DNA from: Acidobacteriota bacterium
GTDB lineage: Bacteria; Acidobacteriota; Terriglobia; Bryobacterales; Bryobacteraceae
Direction: 5' to 3'
Assembly: GCA_016213755.1 (NCBI GenBank)
Contig: JACQZT010000207.1
Span: forward strand, 1-46,453
Length of the DNA stretch: 46,453 bases
Shown in pieces: positions 25,441 to 33,580 of this stretch. Under the pieces are notes generated by a model that saw only the letters and a list, made by a program, of their open reading frames with translations, was not told where the DNA came from and did not search any database. The position numbers were made by a program, and so were the translations under genes. Within the stretch, counting starts at the first letter, position 1, and each line of letters begins with the position of its first letter.

Positions 25441-26778
25441 ATGGACTCCATATCCCGACGTGACTTCGCGCGCGCGGCTTCGCTGGCGAGCGCGGCCAGC
25501 TACTCGCGCATTCTCGGCGCCAACGACCGAGTGCGCATGGGCTTTATCGGCCTGGGCAACCGCGGCGACCAAGTGCACGACGCCTTCCTCGAACACGGCG
25601 ACTCACAGACTGTGGCCGTCTGCGACCTGCGCGACGACTACCTGGACTTCGCATCGAAGAAGTCCCGCGGCACGCCCACCCGCTACAAGGAATACAAGAA
25701 ACTGCTCGAGGACAAGAACGTGGACGCCGTGGCCATCGCCACGCCCGACCACTGGCACGCGCTGATGTTCACCGACGCCTGTAACGCCGGCAAGGACGTC
25801 TACGTCGAGAAACCGCTCTCGCTGACGGTCTTCGAAGGCCGGCGCATGGTGGAAGTAGCCGAGAAGACCAAACGCGTCACGCAGGTCGGCATTCACCGCC
25901 GCTCGGGCAAGTTCCTCATGGAAGCGGTGGATTACGTCCGCTCGGGCGCCCTGGGCAAGATCTCGCTGGCCAAGAGTTTTCACATCCAGAACGAATGGCC
26001 CAACGGCCTGGGCGCAGTCCCCGACGGGCCGCCGCCCAGCGAGTGGGAATGGGACCAGTGGCTGGGGCCCGCGCCCAAGGTTCCTTACAACCGGAATCGC
26101 ACCTTCTACAATTTCCGCTGGTTCTACAACTACTCGGGCGGCCAGCTCACCAATTTCGGCGTGCACTACATGGACATGCTGCGCTGGGCGCTGGGCAAGG
26201 AATCGCCCAAAGCCGTGGTGGCCATGGGCGGCCGTTACGGCGACATCAAGGACAATCGCGAGATCCCAGACACGCTGGAGGTGATGTGGGATTTCGGCGA
26301 CCTCATGATGATCTTCTGCTGCTACGATGCCAATGGCGCCAACGGCTGCGCCACCGGAGCCGAAATGGAAATCCGCGGGACCAAGGGCACCCTGTACCTG
26401 TACGGAAACCGCTGGGAAGTGGTCTCCGAACGCGTGACCGAAAAGGCCTTCGGCGCGCGCACGCCGCTGGATCGCGTCACGGAACGTTCCTACGGTCCCT
26501 CGAAAAAGCCCGCGCTGGCGGAACTCAAATCGGGCAAGGGCAGCGCCGACACGGCTTTTCACGCGCGCAACTTCCTGGATTGCATCAAGAGCCGCAAGAA
26601 GTGCAACTGCGACATCCTCATCGGCCACATCTCCACGTCCAACACCCTGATCGGCAACATCGCCCACAAGACCAAGAGCTACCTGGAGTGGGACGGCAAG
26701 ACCGAGAAGTTCACCAATAACGCGGCGGCCAACAAGTACCTGTTCTATCAGTACCGCGCACCGTACAAGCTGGGCTGA
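25441..26778 (+). CDS. Tat-exported Gfo/Idh/MocA family oxidoreductase
   Basis: A 445-residue NAD(P)-dependent oxidoreductase with a twin-arginine leader (SISRRDFARAASLASAAS, 4-20), so it is exported folded with its cofactor. The Rossmann fold follows (RMGFIGLGNRGDQ, 32-44), with the conserved EKP at 123-125. The C-terminal substrate domain includes QLTNFGVHYMDMLRWALG with its conserved His. Family members oxidise or epimerise sugars, inositols or glycoside derivatives; the substrate is not evident. Tat-secreted Gfo/Idh proteins are frequent in Acidobacteriota and Planctomycetes. It stands as its own transcription unit. Confidence 0.93.
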   Translation: MDSISRRDFARAASLASAASYSRILGANDRVRMGFIGLGNRGDQVHDAFLEHGDSQTVAVCDLRDDYLDFASKKSRGTPTRYKEYKKLLEDKNVDAVAIATPDHWHALMFTDACNAGKDVYVEKPLSLTVFEGRRMVEVAEKTKRVTQVGIHRRSGKFLMEAVDYVRSGALGKISLAKSFHIQNEWPNGLGAVPDGPPPSEWEWDQWLGPAPKVPYNRNRTFYNFRWFYNYSGGQLTNFGVHYMDMLRWALGKESPKAVVAMGGRYGDIKDNREIPDTLEVMWDFGDLMMIFCCYDANGANGCATGAEMEIRGTKGTLYLYGNRWEVVSERVTEKAFGARTPLDRVTERSYGPSKKPALAELKSGKGSADTAFHARNFLDCIKSRKKCNCDILIGHISTSNTLIGNIAHKTKSYLEWDGKTEKFTNNAAANKYLFYQYRAPYKLG

Positions 26779-26808
26779 TATCAAAGCCCACTATTCCGAA
26801 CAGATTGC

Positions 26809-26837
26809 TTGATCTGGCTTGTAGACCGGTATATACT
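26809..26837 (+). promoter_or_regulatory. Promoter of the hydrolase-hydrolase-anchor operon
   Basis: TTGATC (26809-26814), a 17-base spacer and TATACT (26832-26837) form a good sigma-70-like promoter. The predicted start is near 26844, with GAGGGG (26851-26856) as ribosome binding site for ATG 26861. It is the best promoter match I found in the window. Confidence 0.6.
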
Positions 26838-26860
26838 GCCTGAAGTCACTGAGGGGACGC

Positions 26861-29005
26861 ATGGGAAGCGCGGTTTCCGGACGAGCGGCAGGAGTGTTGT
26901 TGATGGTCCTCCTGTGGGCGCCCCTTCGGGCTTCGGCGCAGCCGGCGCCGGGTCAGTTCCTCTATCACGACGTGCCCAAAAACGTATATGCCGGGATGGA
27001 CTGCGACATCACCAGTGTTGCCGGCGATGGGAACAGCAGCAAGACCACATTCGAGGTTACCGTCACCTGCAAAGGCGGGGTATACAAATCGAAAATCAGC
27101 CTCGACTACCCCTCCGTGTTGCCTTCCCTGCCTCCCACCGGATGGTACTTTGCCACTCCTGTGCCGGTCACGCTCTCTTCCGAAGGTACGCTGACGCTCA
27201 ACGACCCCGGCTCGGCGTCCCAGTGGAGCGGCGTGTGGGAGATCAACGCCCTGCAACAGCCGGTCGGGCTGTGCGAAAAACCCTTTCAGGGAAGCCTTCC
27301 AGCAGTCTCGGGAAGGATGGACGCATGCCCGCTGATCATGCTGGGAGACGCCAAGGACAGGCAGGGCAGAGACGTGTGGAGACAGTACGCCCGCATCATC
27401 GTCCGGGCGGGATCGGTCAGCCTCACCATCACGATTTATTCCTACTACCAGCCTTCGCAGCGGGAACCCGCAGTGGGCGATTCGAAGGATCTGAGGCCGG
27501 GCAAAGCCGCTCAGCGCCCGGAGAAGCCCACCGACGTCTATTTCGCCGCCGACACGGGCGGCAAGTTGGACGGCGCCTGCACGTTCCGCTCCGCCGGCCC
27601 GATCGAGTTCGACATCGACGTCACCCGCTTTGTCGCGCCGACCAACGGCGCCGGGATGCTCAGCGACCGGGAGAAACTGATCGAAAACCGAGTTGTATCG
27701 GCCAAAGCCAAACTGCGCATCGCGGCCTTCGACGTCGATTCCCGCTTCGTTCCGACCGAGGAAACCAAGCGCGAAGTGGACGGCGTGTACCTGAACGACT
27801 CGCTGGTCGGCACGCTGGAAGGGGTGAGCGGCGCCTGGAGCGTGACCGAATTCGAGGTGCCCATCGAGAAGATCCGCTTTCCCGAGATGGGCGAGAACGG
27901 CGCGCCGCCCGCCGCCGCCAAGAACAAAGTCCGCATCGAGGTGGACCAGGCCAACAGCGGCAACGTCTGGTGCACCGCGGTGGATTGGGCCGGCATCACC
28001 ATACGCGCCGCCGCTCCTCTAATCCTGGTGCACGGCACCAACGCGCAATCGAATACGTGGGAATACAGAGCCGTCAGCCACACCAGCCCAGTGGAGTGGC
28101 TCACCGAACGGGGCATCGCGTTCGAGCACCGGCTCAACATGGAGGCCAATGGAGCGTTCGCCACCAACGCCGCCATCCTGGCGCGGTTCCTGGAAAAGCA
28201 AGCCCGGCAACGGGGCGTCGAGAACCTCCACGTCATCGCGCACAGCAAGGGTGCCAGCGACGCGCGGTACTACCTCAACCGCTGGTACCGGCACGGACAG
28301 CCGTTTAAAATCTTGAGCCTCTACTCGCTGGGAACTCCCAGCCAGGGAACCATCCTCTCGGATCTTGCCGTGGCCGTGGGCACCGACTGGTTCACTGTGG
28401 ACCGGGACACCGATCCGGCGCTCGTTTCCGCCCTGGTCGACGCCCGAAACGCAAACATGCTGGGCGAGAATCTCGCCCTGGTGCCGGTGGATCCGGCCCG
28501 GGAGATCCAGCGCGTCGGCTCAATGGCGGCGTTCAACGACAACACGCCCAAGCACCCCGAAGTGGCGTACTACTCGATTGCCGGCGATGCGGATGCCAAT
28601 GGAGACGGAGTCATCAGTCCGGCGGAAGCCGGGGGAGTCATTGACGCGCCCGCGGCGCTGCCGCAGACCGAGATCCGGTCGGTGTTCGGCCAGCGCACCT
28701 ACCAGGCGCTGGGACGCATTCGACAGATCCGGACCTACCCTGCCGGCGTCTGGCCCTGGACCTCGACCGGGGTCGCCGGCGTGGTGGTGCAGAGGCCGGA
28801 GCCCAACGACCTGGTCTCCACGGTCGAGAGCGTGCACTGCGCGCGCTGCGGCTTCGAGCCCATCCCCTGCGTCGATCCGAACAGCGGCGTCAGCCGGCGC
28901 TATTTCCCCTTCAATCACACCCAGCTCAAGAGCCCGGTGGTGATGCAGGCAATCTGGGATCACATTCAGAAGCGCTTCCCCGTCGTGGAGGAAAGCGGCA
29001 AGTGA
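26861..29005 (+). CDS. Secreted alpha/beta hydrolase with EF-hand loop, copy 1
   Basis: A 714-residue exported hydrolase. The signal peptide at about 1-27 ends with RASAQPAPGQFLYHD. A beta-rich N-terminal region (about 30-220) and a second region (about 225-385, with IEFDIDVTRFVAPTNG) precede the alpha/beta hydrolase domain. That domain opens with LILVHGTNAQS (oxyanion HG) and has its nucleophile at Ser462 in AHSKG, an AxSxG elbow as in some bacterial lipases. A calcium-loop motif DANGDGVISPAE (578-589) fits a canonical 12-residue EF-hand. A conserved His near the C terminus (FPFNHTQLKSP) is the likely third triad member. The substrate is unknown; an esterase or lipase of wide type is inferred. 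First gene of the operon; stop and next start overlap (TGATG). Its sequence is duplicated in the next gene. Confidence 0.8.
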   Translation: MGSAVSGRAAGVLLMVLLWAPLRASAQPAPGQFLYHDVPKNVYAGMDCDITSVAGDGNSSKTTFEVTVTCKGGVYKSKISLDYPSVLPSLPPTGWYFATPVPVTLSSEGTLTLNDPGSASQWSGVWEINALQQPVGLCEKPFQGSLPAVSGRMDACPLIMLGDAKDRQGRDVWRQYARIIVRAGSVSLTITIYSYYQPSQREPAVGDSKDLRPGKAAQRPEKPTDVYFAADTGGKLDGACTFRSAGPIEFDIDVTRFVAPTNGAGMLSDREKLIENRVVSAKAKLRIAAFDVDSRFVPTEETKREVDGVYLNDSLVGTLEGVSGAWSVTEFEVPIEKIRFPEMGENGAPPAAAKNKVRIEVDQANSGNVWCTAVDWAGITIRAAAPLILVHGTNAQSNTWEYRAVSHTSPVEWLTERGIAFEHRLNMEANGAFATNAAILARFLEKQARQRGVENLHVIAHSKGASDARYYLNRWYRHGQPFKILSLYSLGTPSQGTILSDLAVAVGTDWFTVDRDTDPALVSALVDARNANMLGENLALVPVDPAREIQRVGSMAAFNDNTPKHPEVAYYSIAGDADANGDGVISPAEAGGVIDAPAALPQTEIRSVFGQRTYQALGRIRQIRTYPAGVWPWTSTGVAGVVVQRPEPNDLVSTVESVHCARCGFEPIPCVDPNSGVSRRYFPFNHTQLKSPVVMQAIWDHIQKRFPVVEESGK

Positions 29006-30540
29006 TGAACGAACGAAAGCGGATGTCCGTCTGCCGGGGGCCGACAGGGGTGGCGCTGCTGGCTATTCTGTGGGCGCCCCTTCGTACGCTGGCGCAGCCG
29101 GCGCCGGGGCAGTTCCTGTACCACGAGATGCCGCCGGCGAACGGGTATGTGGGGCGAGGTTGCGGCGTGCCGGCGGTGACGGGCGATCTGACCAAAAGCA
29201 AGACCACCCTCGATCTGAGTGTCACCTGCGCCGAGGGAACATTTAAGACCAAAATCGACCTCGACTACCCCGCCGCCTTGCCCTCGCTGGAATCCGAGGT
29301 CTACCGCTTCAGTTCTCCGGCGCCGGTCTCGTTCTCTTCGGAAGGAACGCTGACTCTCAAAAACACCGGCACATCATCCGCCTGGGGAGGCTCCTGGCAA
29401 GTCTATGCCTATGAGCAAGATCCCGGAACGTGCAGGAAGTCGTTTCAAGGCAACCTTCCGAATGTTTCCGGAAAGATTGAGGGCTGCCAGACTATCGTGA
29501 TGGCGAACCAGAAGGACAAGCAAGGGAAAGAGGTCTGGAGCGACACCGTCGAGATTTCCGTGTCGGCCGGAGCCCTGTCCCTCACCCTCTCCATCAACAC
29601 CTTCTATCAACCCTCGGAGCGGGTCTGGGCGGGTCCCGGCGATCCGAAGGACCAGAAGCCGGGCCAGGCCGCCCAGCGACCGGAAACCGCCACCGACGTT
29701 CACTTCGTGGCCGGCACCGGCGGCAAACTGGACGGCGCCTGCACGTTCCGCTCCGCCGGCCCGATCGAATTCGACATCGACGTGACCCGCTTTGTCGCGC
29801 CGACCAACGGCGTTGGCATGCTCAGCGACCGGGAGAAACTGATCGAGAATCGTGTCGTCTCGCCCAAGGCCAAGCTGCGCATCGCGGCCTTTGACGCCGA
29901 CTCCCGCTTCGTTTCCAGTGAGGAGACCAAGCGCGAAGTGGACTCCGTCTATCTGAATGATTCTTTCCTCGGAACGCTGGAGGGAGTGAGCGGCGCCTGG
30001 AGCGTGACCGAGTTCGAGGCGCCGATCGAAAGAATCCGCTTTCCCGAAATGGGGGAGGACGGTGCGCCGCCCACGCCCGCCAAGAACTGGGTCCGCATCG
30101 ACGTGGACCAGTCCAACAGCGGCAACGTCTGGTGCACGGCGGTGGACTGGGCCGATATCACTATTCGCGCCGCCGCCCCGCTGATCCTGGTGCACGGCAC
30201 CAACGCGCAATCGAACACCTGGGAATACAAGGCCGTCAACTACACGAGTCCGGTGGAATGGCTCCCGGAGCGGGGCATCGCTTTCGAGCACCGGCTGAAC
30301 ATGGAGGCCAACGGGGCGTTCGCCACCAGCGCCGCCATGCTGACCAGGTTTCTTCAGAAGCAGGCGCAGCAATGGGGCGTACAGAACTTCCACCTGATTG
30401 CGCACAGCAAGGGCGCCAGCGACACGCGGTACTACCTCAACCGCTGGTACCGGCACGGACAGCCGTTCAAGATCCTGAGTCTCTGCTCGCTGGGCACGCC
30501 CAGCCAGGGAACCATCCTGTCGGATCTTGCCGTGGCGATC
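27540..30540 (+). repeat. Tandem duplication: core of the two hydrolase genes
   Basis: About 840 bases at 27540-28378 recur at 29702-30540 at a constant offset of 2162 bases, without visible insertions. Blocks include near-identical DNA around GACGGCGCCTGCACGTTCCG and CTGGTGCACGGCACCAACGC. Identity at the protein level is much higher here than in the first 200 or so residues of each product, suggesting recent duplication with faster change, or domain exchange, in the N-terminal part. Confidence 0.8.
28592..28627 (+). other. EF-hand calcium-loop coding segment, copy 1 hydrolase
   Basis: Encodes DANGDGVISPAE, with Asp1, Asn3, Asp5, Gly6, Ile8 and Glu12 at the calcium-loop positions. All key positions are intact, in contrast to the second copy. 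Confidence 0.65.
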
Positions 30541-31167
30541 AGAAGGCACTCCGCCTACCTGGACGACAACGCCGGCCCGTTGCTGGACTCCGCCTTGTTC
30601 GATGACCGCAACGCGAACCACCTGGGCGAGAACCTCGCCTTGGCGCCGGTGGATCCGGCGCTGGAGATCCAGCGCATCGACCCGATGGGGAAGTTCAACG
30701 AAAACACGCCCAAGCGCGCGGAAGTGCCGTACTACTCGATTGCCGGCGATGCGGATGCCAACGGGGCCGGAGTTGTCGGCGCGGCGGAAGCCGCGGGGGT
30801 GATCGACGCGCCCAGCCCGGCGCCGCAGACCGCGATCCGGTCGGTGTTCGGCCAGCGCACCTGCCAGGCGCTGGGTCGCATCCGGCGAATCCTGGCCTTA
30901 CAGAACGGCATCTGGCCCATGTGGACCTTCACTGTCTCGGGCGAGGTGGTCCAGACGCCAGAGCCCAACGACCTGGTTTCGACGGTCGAGAGCGTCCACT
31001 GCGCTCGCTGCGGCTTCGAGCCCATCCTTTACGCCGACCCAAAGACCGGCGCCAGCCGCCGCGCCTTCCCCTTCAATCACACGCAACTCAAGAGCCCCGT
31101 GGTGCTGCAAGTGATCCGGGACCGCATTCAGCGGCGTTTTCCAGTGATAGAGGAGGGGGGCAAATGA
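29005..31167 (+). CDS. Secreted alpha/beta hydrolase, copy 2, with damaged EF-hand loop
   Basis: A 720-residue paralogue of the preceding gene with the same layout: signal peptide (LLAILWAPLRTLAQ), divergent N-terminal beta region, conserved core, LILVHGTNAQS, nucleophile Ser468 in AHSKG, and FPFNHTQLKSP near the end. Start ATG 29005 overlaps the previous TGA; GTG 29002 is an alternative that adds one residue. After the TPSQGTILSDLAVA segment the two copies differ (RRHSAYLDDNAGPLLDSALF here, GTDWFTVDRDTDPALVSALV in copy 1), which may alter the lid or substrate pocket. The loop corresponding to the EF-hand reads DANGAGVVGAAE, having lost Asp5 and changed residues 8 and 9. The stop overlaps the next gene as ATGA. 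Confidence 0.8.
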   Translation: MNERKRMSVCRGPTGVALLAILWAPLRTLAQPAPGQFLYHEMPPANGYVGRGCGVPAVTGDLTKSKTTLDLSVTCAEGTFKTKIDLDYPAALPSLESEVYRFSSPAPVSFSSEGTLTLKNTGTSSAWGGSWQVYAYEQDPGTCRKSFQGNLPNVSGKIEGCQTIVMANQKDKQGKEVWSDTVEISVSAGALSLTLSINTFYQPSERVWAGPGDPKDQKPGQAAQRPETATDVHFVAGTGGKLDGACTFRSAGPIEFDIDVTRFVAPTNGVGMLSDREKLIENRVVSPKAKLRIAAFDADSRFVSSEETKREVDSVYLNDSFLGTLEGVSGAWSVTEFEAPIERIRFPEMGEDGAPPTPAKNWVRIDVDQSNSGNVWCTAVDWADITIRAAAPLILVHGTNAQSNTWEYKAVNYTSPVEWLPERGIAFEHRLNMEANGAFATSAAMLTRFLQKQAQQWGVQNFHLIAHSKGASDTRYYLNRWYRHGQPFKILSLCSLGTPSQGTILSDLAVAIRRHSAYLDDNAGPLLDSALFDDRNANHLGENLALAPVDPALEIQRIDPMGKFNENTPKRAEVPYYSIAGDADANGAGVVGAAEAAGVIDAPSPAPQTAIRSVFGQRTCQALGRIRRILALQNGIWPMWTFTVSGEVVQTPEPNDLVSTVESVHCARCGFEPILYADPKTGASRRAFPFNHTQLKSPVVLQVIRDRIQRRFPVIEEGGK
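31151..31160 (+). promoter_or_regulatory. Shine-Dalgarno for the anchor-domain gene
   Basis: AGGAGGGGGG lies 3 bases before ATG 31164 and decides that start over the in-frame upstream extension to 30921, which is hydrolase shadow. Confidence 0.6.
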
Positions 31168-33572
31168 GGATCGCCACACCGAGGATGCTGGCCTCCATTG
31201 TCGCGGCAGCGGCGGCCGGGCTCCTTGCGGGCCAAGCCGCTCCGCCCGAGACGCAGTCGGACCTGCGACTGCTGGCGATGCACAGCAGCAGCTTGATCCT
31301 GACACCGGACAATCCGTCCGGAGAGATTGCGTTTCCGGTGGAGGTCATGGACGGCCTCGAGATTTCGGTGATGGCCGGATCCAAGACCATCGAGGTGATC
31401 CTGCTGGAGCCGGGCGGCGTCGCGCGGACTCCGGATTTCGTTTTCGCGCGCGAAGACCGTCCCGGCCGCGGTCATGAGTTCTCGATCGCGAAACCGGCGG
31501 CGGGGACGTGGCGCGTGCAGGCGCGCGAGACCGCGCCGTTCAGCGGCCCGCGGGCGGTGATCCTGCAAGCCGAATTCGACAGCGATCTGGCGGCGGGGCT
31601 GGAGGGCCTGACCAACGATCCGCCCGCGGGCCGGCCCTCGAGTCTGGCGCTGATCGTCGCCGACGGGCGGGGCGGATGGGGGCCGGGCAGCGGGATTGCG
31701 ATCGAGGGGTCCATTCGCGCCGCCGGCCAGCCGCCGGTGGCCCTCACGTTTCACGACGACGGCCGGGACAACGATGCCAAAGCCGGCGACGGCGCCTGGG
31801 CAGCCTCGTTCAAAGCGCCCGCGCCGGGCGTTTATGCCGTCACAGCGAAGATCACCGGAACGCGGGACGGCGCCGCCTTCGTACGCACGGTGGCCGGGCA
31901 ACTGCGGGCCGGGAAGGCCTGCGGAACGCTGGGGCCCGCGTTCTCCTCGCGCGGAGTCGACGCCAATGGCGACGGCGCCGTGGATGCGCTGGAACTGGGC
32001 TTCGATGTGATCGCCGCCGAGGCGGGGCGCTTCGAGGTGGATGCGCGGCTGGCCTCGAGCGGCGGCGCGACCATCGCCGCCATCGATGCCGCGGATCTCG
32101 CGCGGGGCGCGGGCCGGGTCTCGGTTCGCGTGGCCGCCGCGCAGCTCGGCGCCTTGGGCGGAAATGGTCCTTTCAAGGTCGTCCAGGCGTCTCTCTCCTG
32201 CGTCGATCCGGACACCTCGGTGGCCCAGATGACCGATCGGCAGGTCGATCTCGGCGAGACCGCGGCCTTCACCTCCGGCGCGGCGCCGCGCGCCGACCGC
32301 ATCGCGCCCAGCGGCGAAAACTCCGACCGGGGCGTGGATACGGATGGCAACGGCCGCTTCGACTCCCTGGAAGCGCGAGTGGGTTTGACGCTGACCGCGG
32401 GCGGCGCTTACCAGTGGGATGGGAAGCTGTTCGACAGCGCCGGCAAGGAGATCGACGCGGTTTCGGCTTCGGGCGATCTTCCGGCCGGAAAAACGTCCGC
32501 CCTGTTGCGCTTCTCGGGACTTAAGATCGGGCGGAACGGCGCGGACGGAGCTTTCCAGGTGCGCTTCTTCCATGCCCGCGGGCCGGCGGGCACGCTTTCG
32601 CTGGAGCCGGCGTCGGCGACGCAGGTTTATAAAGCCGCGCAGTTCGAGGGCGGGCCCGCGCCGCCGGCGCCCACACCCATGCCCACTCCGAACCCGACTC
32701 CAAGTCCGACTCCAACTCCGACTCCAACTCCAACTCCGACCCCGCCTCCGGCCAGCGCACGCATCACCGTCACACCCGAGCGGCTGGATTTTGGCTCCGT
32801 CGGGGTCGGCCAGACCAAAGATCTGGCGCTGACCGTGAGCGGCGCCGGCGGATCCTCGGCGCTGACGGTGAGCGGGGTCTCCTTCAGCAACGCGCAGTTC
32901 ACGGTGGTTGGCCAATCCATTCCCTTCACCACCGGACTGGCGGCAACGGCCAACCTCACGATCCGCTTTACGCCGGTGACGTTCGGTGCGCAATCGGCGA
33001 TCCTCACCATCGCCAGTAACGCGGCCAACCAGCCGGCGCTGCCGGTTGCGCTGACGGGCACGGGCGTGGCGGCGGGTCCGCGGGACGAAGAACTGCAAAC
33101 CGATGACGGGAGCTTCGAACGGATGGTGGGTTTTGCGGGTTGGAGCGGGGACGCCTTCTGGGTCAACCGGCTGACGCCGTCGCGCTATCCGGCCACGCTC
33201 AAGAAGATCCGGATCTACTTTCCCGCGGACGGCGACATTTCGCCGAACACCGACATCCAGTTGGTGGCGGGGACGCATCCGGCCGGCACAGAGGACATCG
33301 GGGCCGCGCGGATCCGGACCATCCAGGCGCGAGTCCCGAGGACCGGCGCCTGGGTGGAGTTCGACGTGTCGCAACAGAGCATCGAGTCCGGCGACTTCAT
33401 CGCCGGTTTCTACCTCAACGTCGACGGCGATCTGAAGCCGGCCGCGCTGGACACAACCAAGCCGGCGGGACGGAGCTACGTGAGCAAGAACGGCGCGGCA
33501 TTCCAAAAAGTGGAGCTGGCCGGCCCGGGCGGCAACTTCGGTATTCGCGCCGTAGTGACCGCCGGGCAGTAA
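31164..33572 (+). CDS. Multidomain secreted protein: EF-hand loops, Pro-Thr linker, choice-of-anchor D
   Basis: An 802-residue exported protein (signal peptide about 1-25). Residues about 30-130 form a beta domain. About 150-240 carry TFHDDGRDNDAKAGDGAW, a motif common in bacterial surface beta-sandwich domains. Two calcium-loop motifs follow, DANGDGAVDALE (266-277) and DTDGNGRFDSLE (392-403), each at the start of a beta repeat. A Pro-Thr linker (about 503-528) joins these to an Ig-like choice-of-anchor-D domain (about 535-635, LDFGSVGVGQTKDLALTVSG), and a C-terminal jelly-roll-like domain ends the protein. It has no visible enzymatic motif. Start overlaps the second hydrolase stop (ATGA). 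A role as surface or matrix scaffold for the two hydrolases is inferred. Confidence 0.78.
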   Translation: MRIATPRMLASIVAAAAAGLLAGQAAPPETQSDLRLLAMHSSSLILTPDNPSGEIAFPVEVMDGLEISVMAGSKTIEVILLEPGGVARTPDFVFAREDRPGRGHEFSIAKPAAGTWRVQARETAPFSGPRAVILQAEFDSDLAAGLEGLTNDPPAGRPSSLALIVADGRGGWGPGSGIAIEGSIRAAGQPPVALTFHDDGRDNDAKAGDGAWAASFKAPAPGVYAVTAKITGTRDGAAFVRTVAGQLRAGKACGTLGPAFSSRGVDANGDGAVDALELGFDVIAAEAGRFEVDARLASSGGATIAAIDAADLARGAGRVSVRVAAAQLGALGGNGPFKVVQASLSCVDPDTSVAQMTDRQVDLGETAAFTSGAAPRADRIAPSGENSDRGVDTDGNGRFDSLEARVGLTLTAGGAYQWDGKLFDSAGKEIDAVSASGDLPAGKTSALLRFSGLKIGRNGADGAFQVRFFHARGPAGTLSLEPASATQVYKAAQFEGGPAPPAPTPMPTPNPTPSPTPTPTPTPTPTPPPASARITVTPERLDFGSVGVGQTKDLALTVSGAGGSSALTVSGVSFSNAQFTVVGQSIPFTTGLAATANLTIRFTPVTFGAQSAILTIASNAANQPALPVALTGTGVAAGPRDEELQTDDGSFERMVGFAGWSGDAFWVNRLTPSRYPATLKKIRIYFPADGDISPNTDIQLVAGTHPAGTEDIGAARIRTIQARVPRTGAWVEFDVSQQSIESGDFIAGFYLNVDGDLKPAALDTTKPAGRSYVSKNGAAFQKVELAGPGGNFGIRAVVTAGQ
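31959..31994 (+). other. EF-hand calcium-loop coding segment, anchor protein loop 1
   Basis: Encodes DANGDGAVDALE, with Asp1, Asn3, Asp5, Gly6, Val8 and Glu12 in calcium-loop register. Confidence 0.6.
32337..32372 (+). other. EF-hand calcium-loop coding segment, anchor protein loop 2
   Basis: Encodes DTDGNGRFDSLE, with Asp1, Asp3, Asn5, Gly6, Phe8 and Glu12 in calcium-loop register. Confidence 0.6.
32669..32750 (+). repeat. Pro-Thr hexanucleotide repeat linker
   Basis: Tandem six-base units (ACTCCA/ACTCCG type) encode about a dozen Pro-Thr or Pro-Ser/Asn dipeptides. Slippage would change linker length without shifting the frame. Confidence 0.85.
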
Positions 33573-33579
33573 GTGCCCG
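33563..33579. terminator. Small hairpin between convergent anchor-protein and permease genes
   Basis: CGGGCA pairs with TGCCCG around a 5-base loop containing the stop codon of the anchor protein gene; no T-tract. A weak bidirectional terminator candidate. Confidence 0.3.
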
Positions 33580-33580
33580 C

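Noticed and set aside
30921-31163. Upstream extension of the anchor-domain protein
   Set aside because: It overlaps the end of the second hydrolase in another frame, while ATG 31164 has a strong ribosome binding site and signal peptide.
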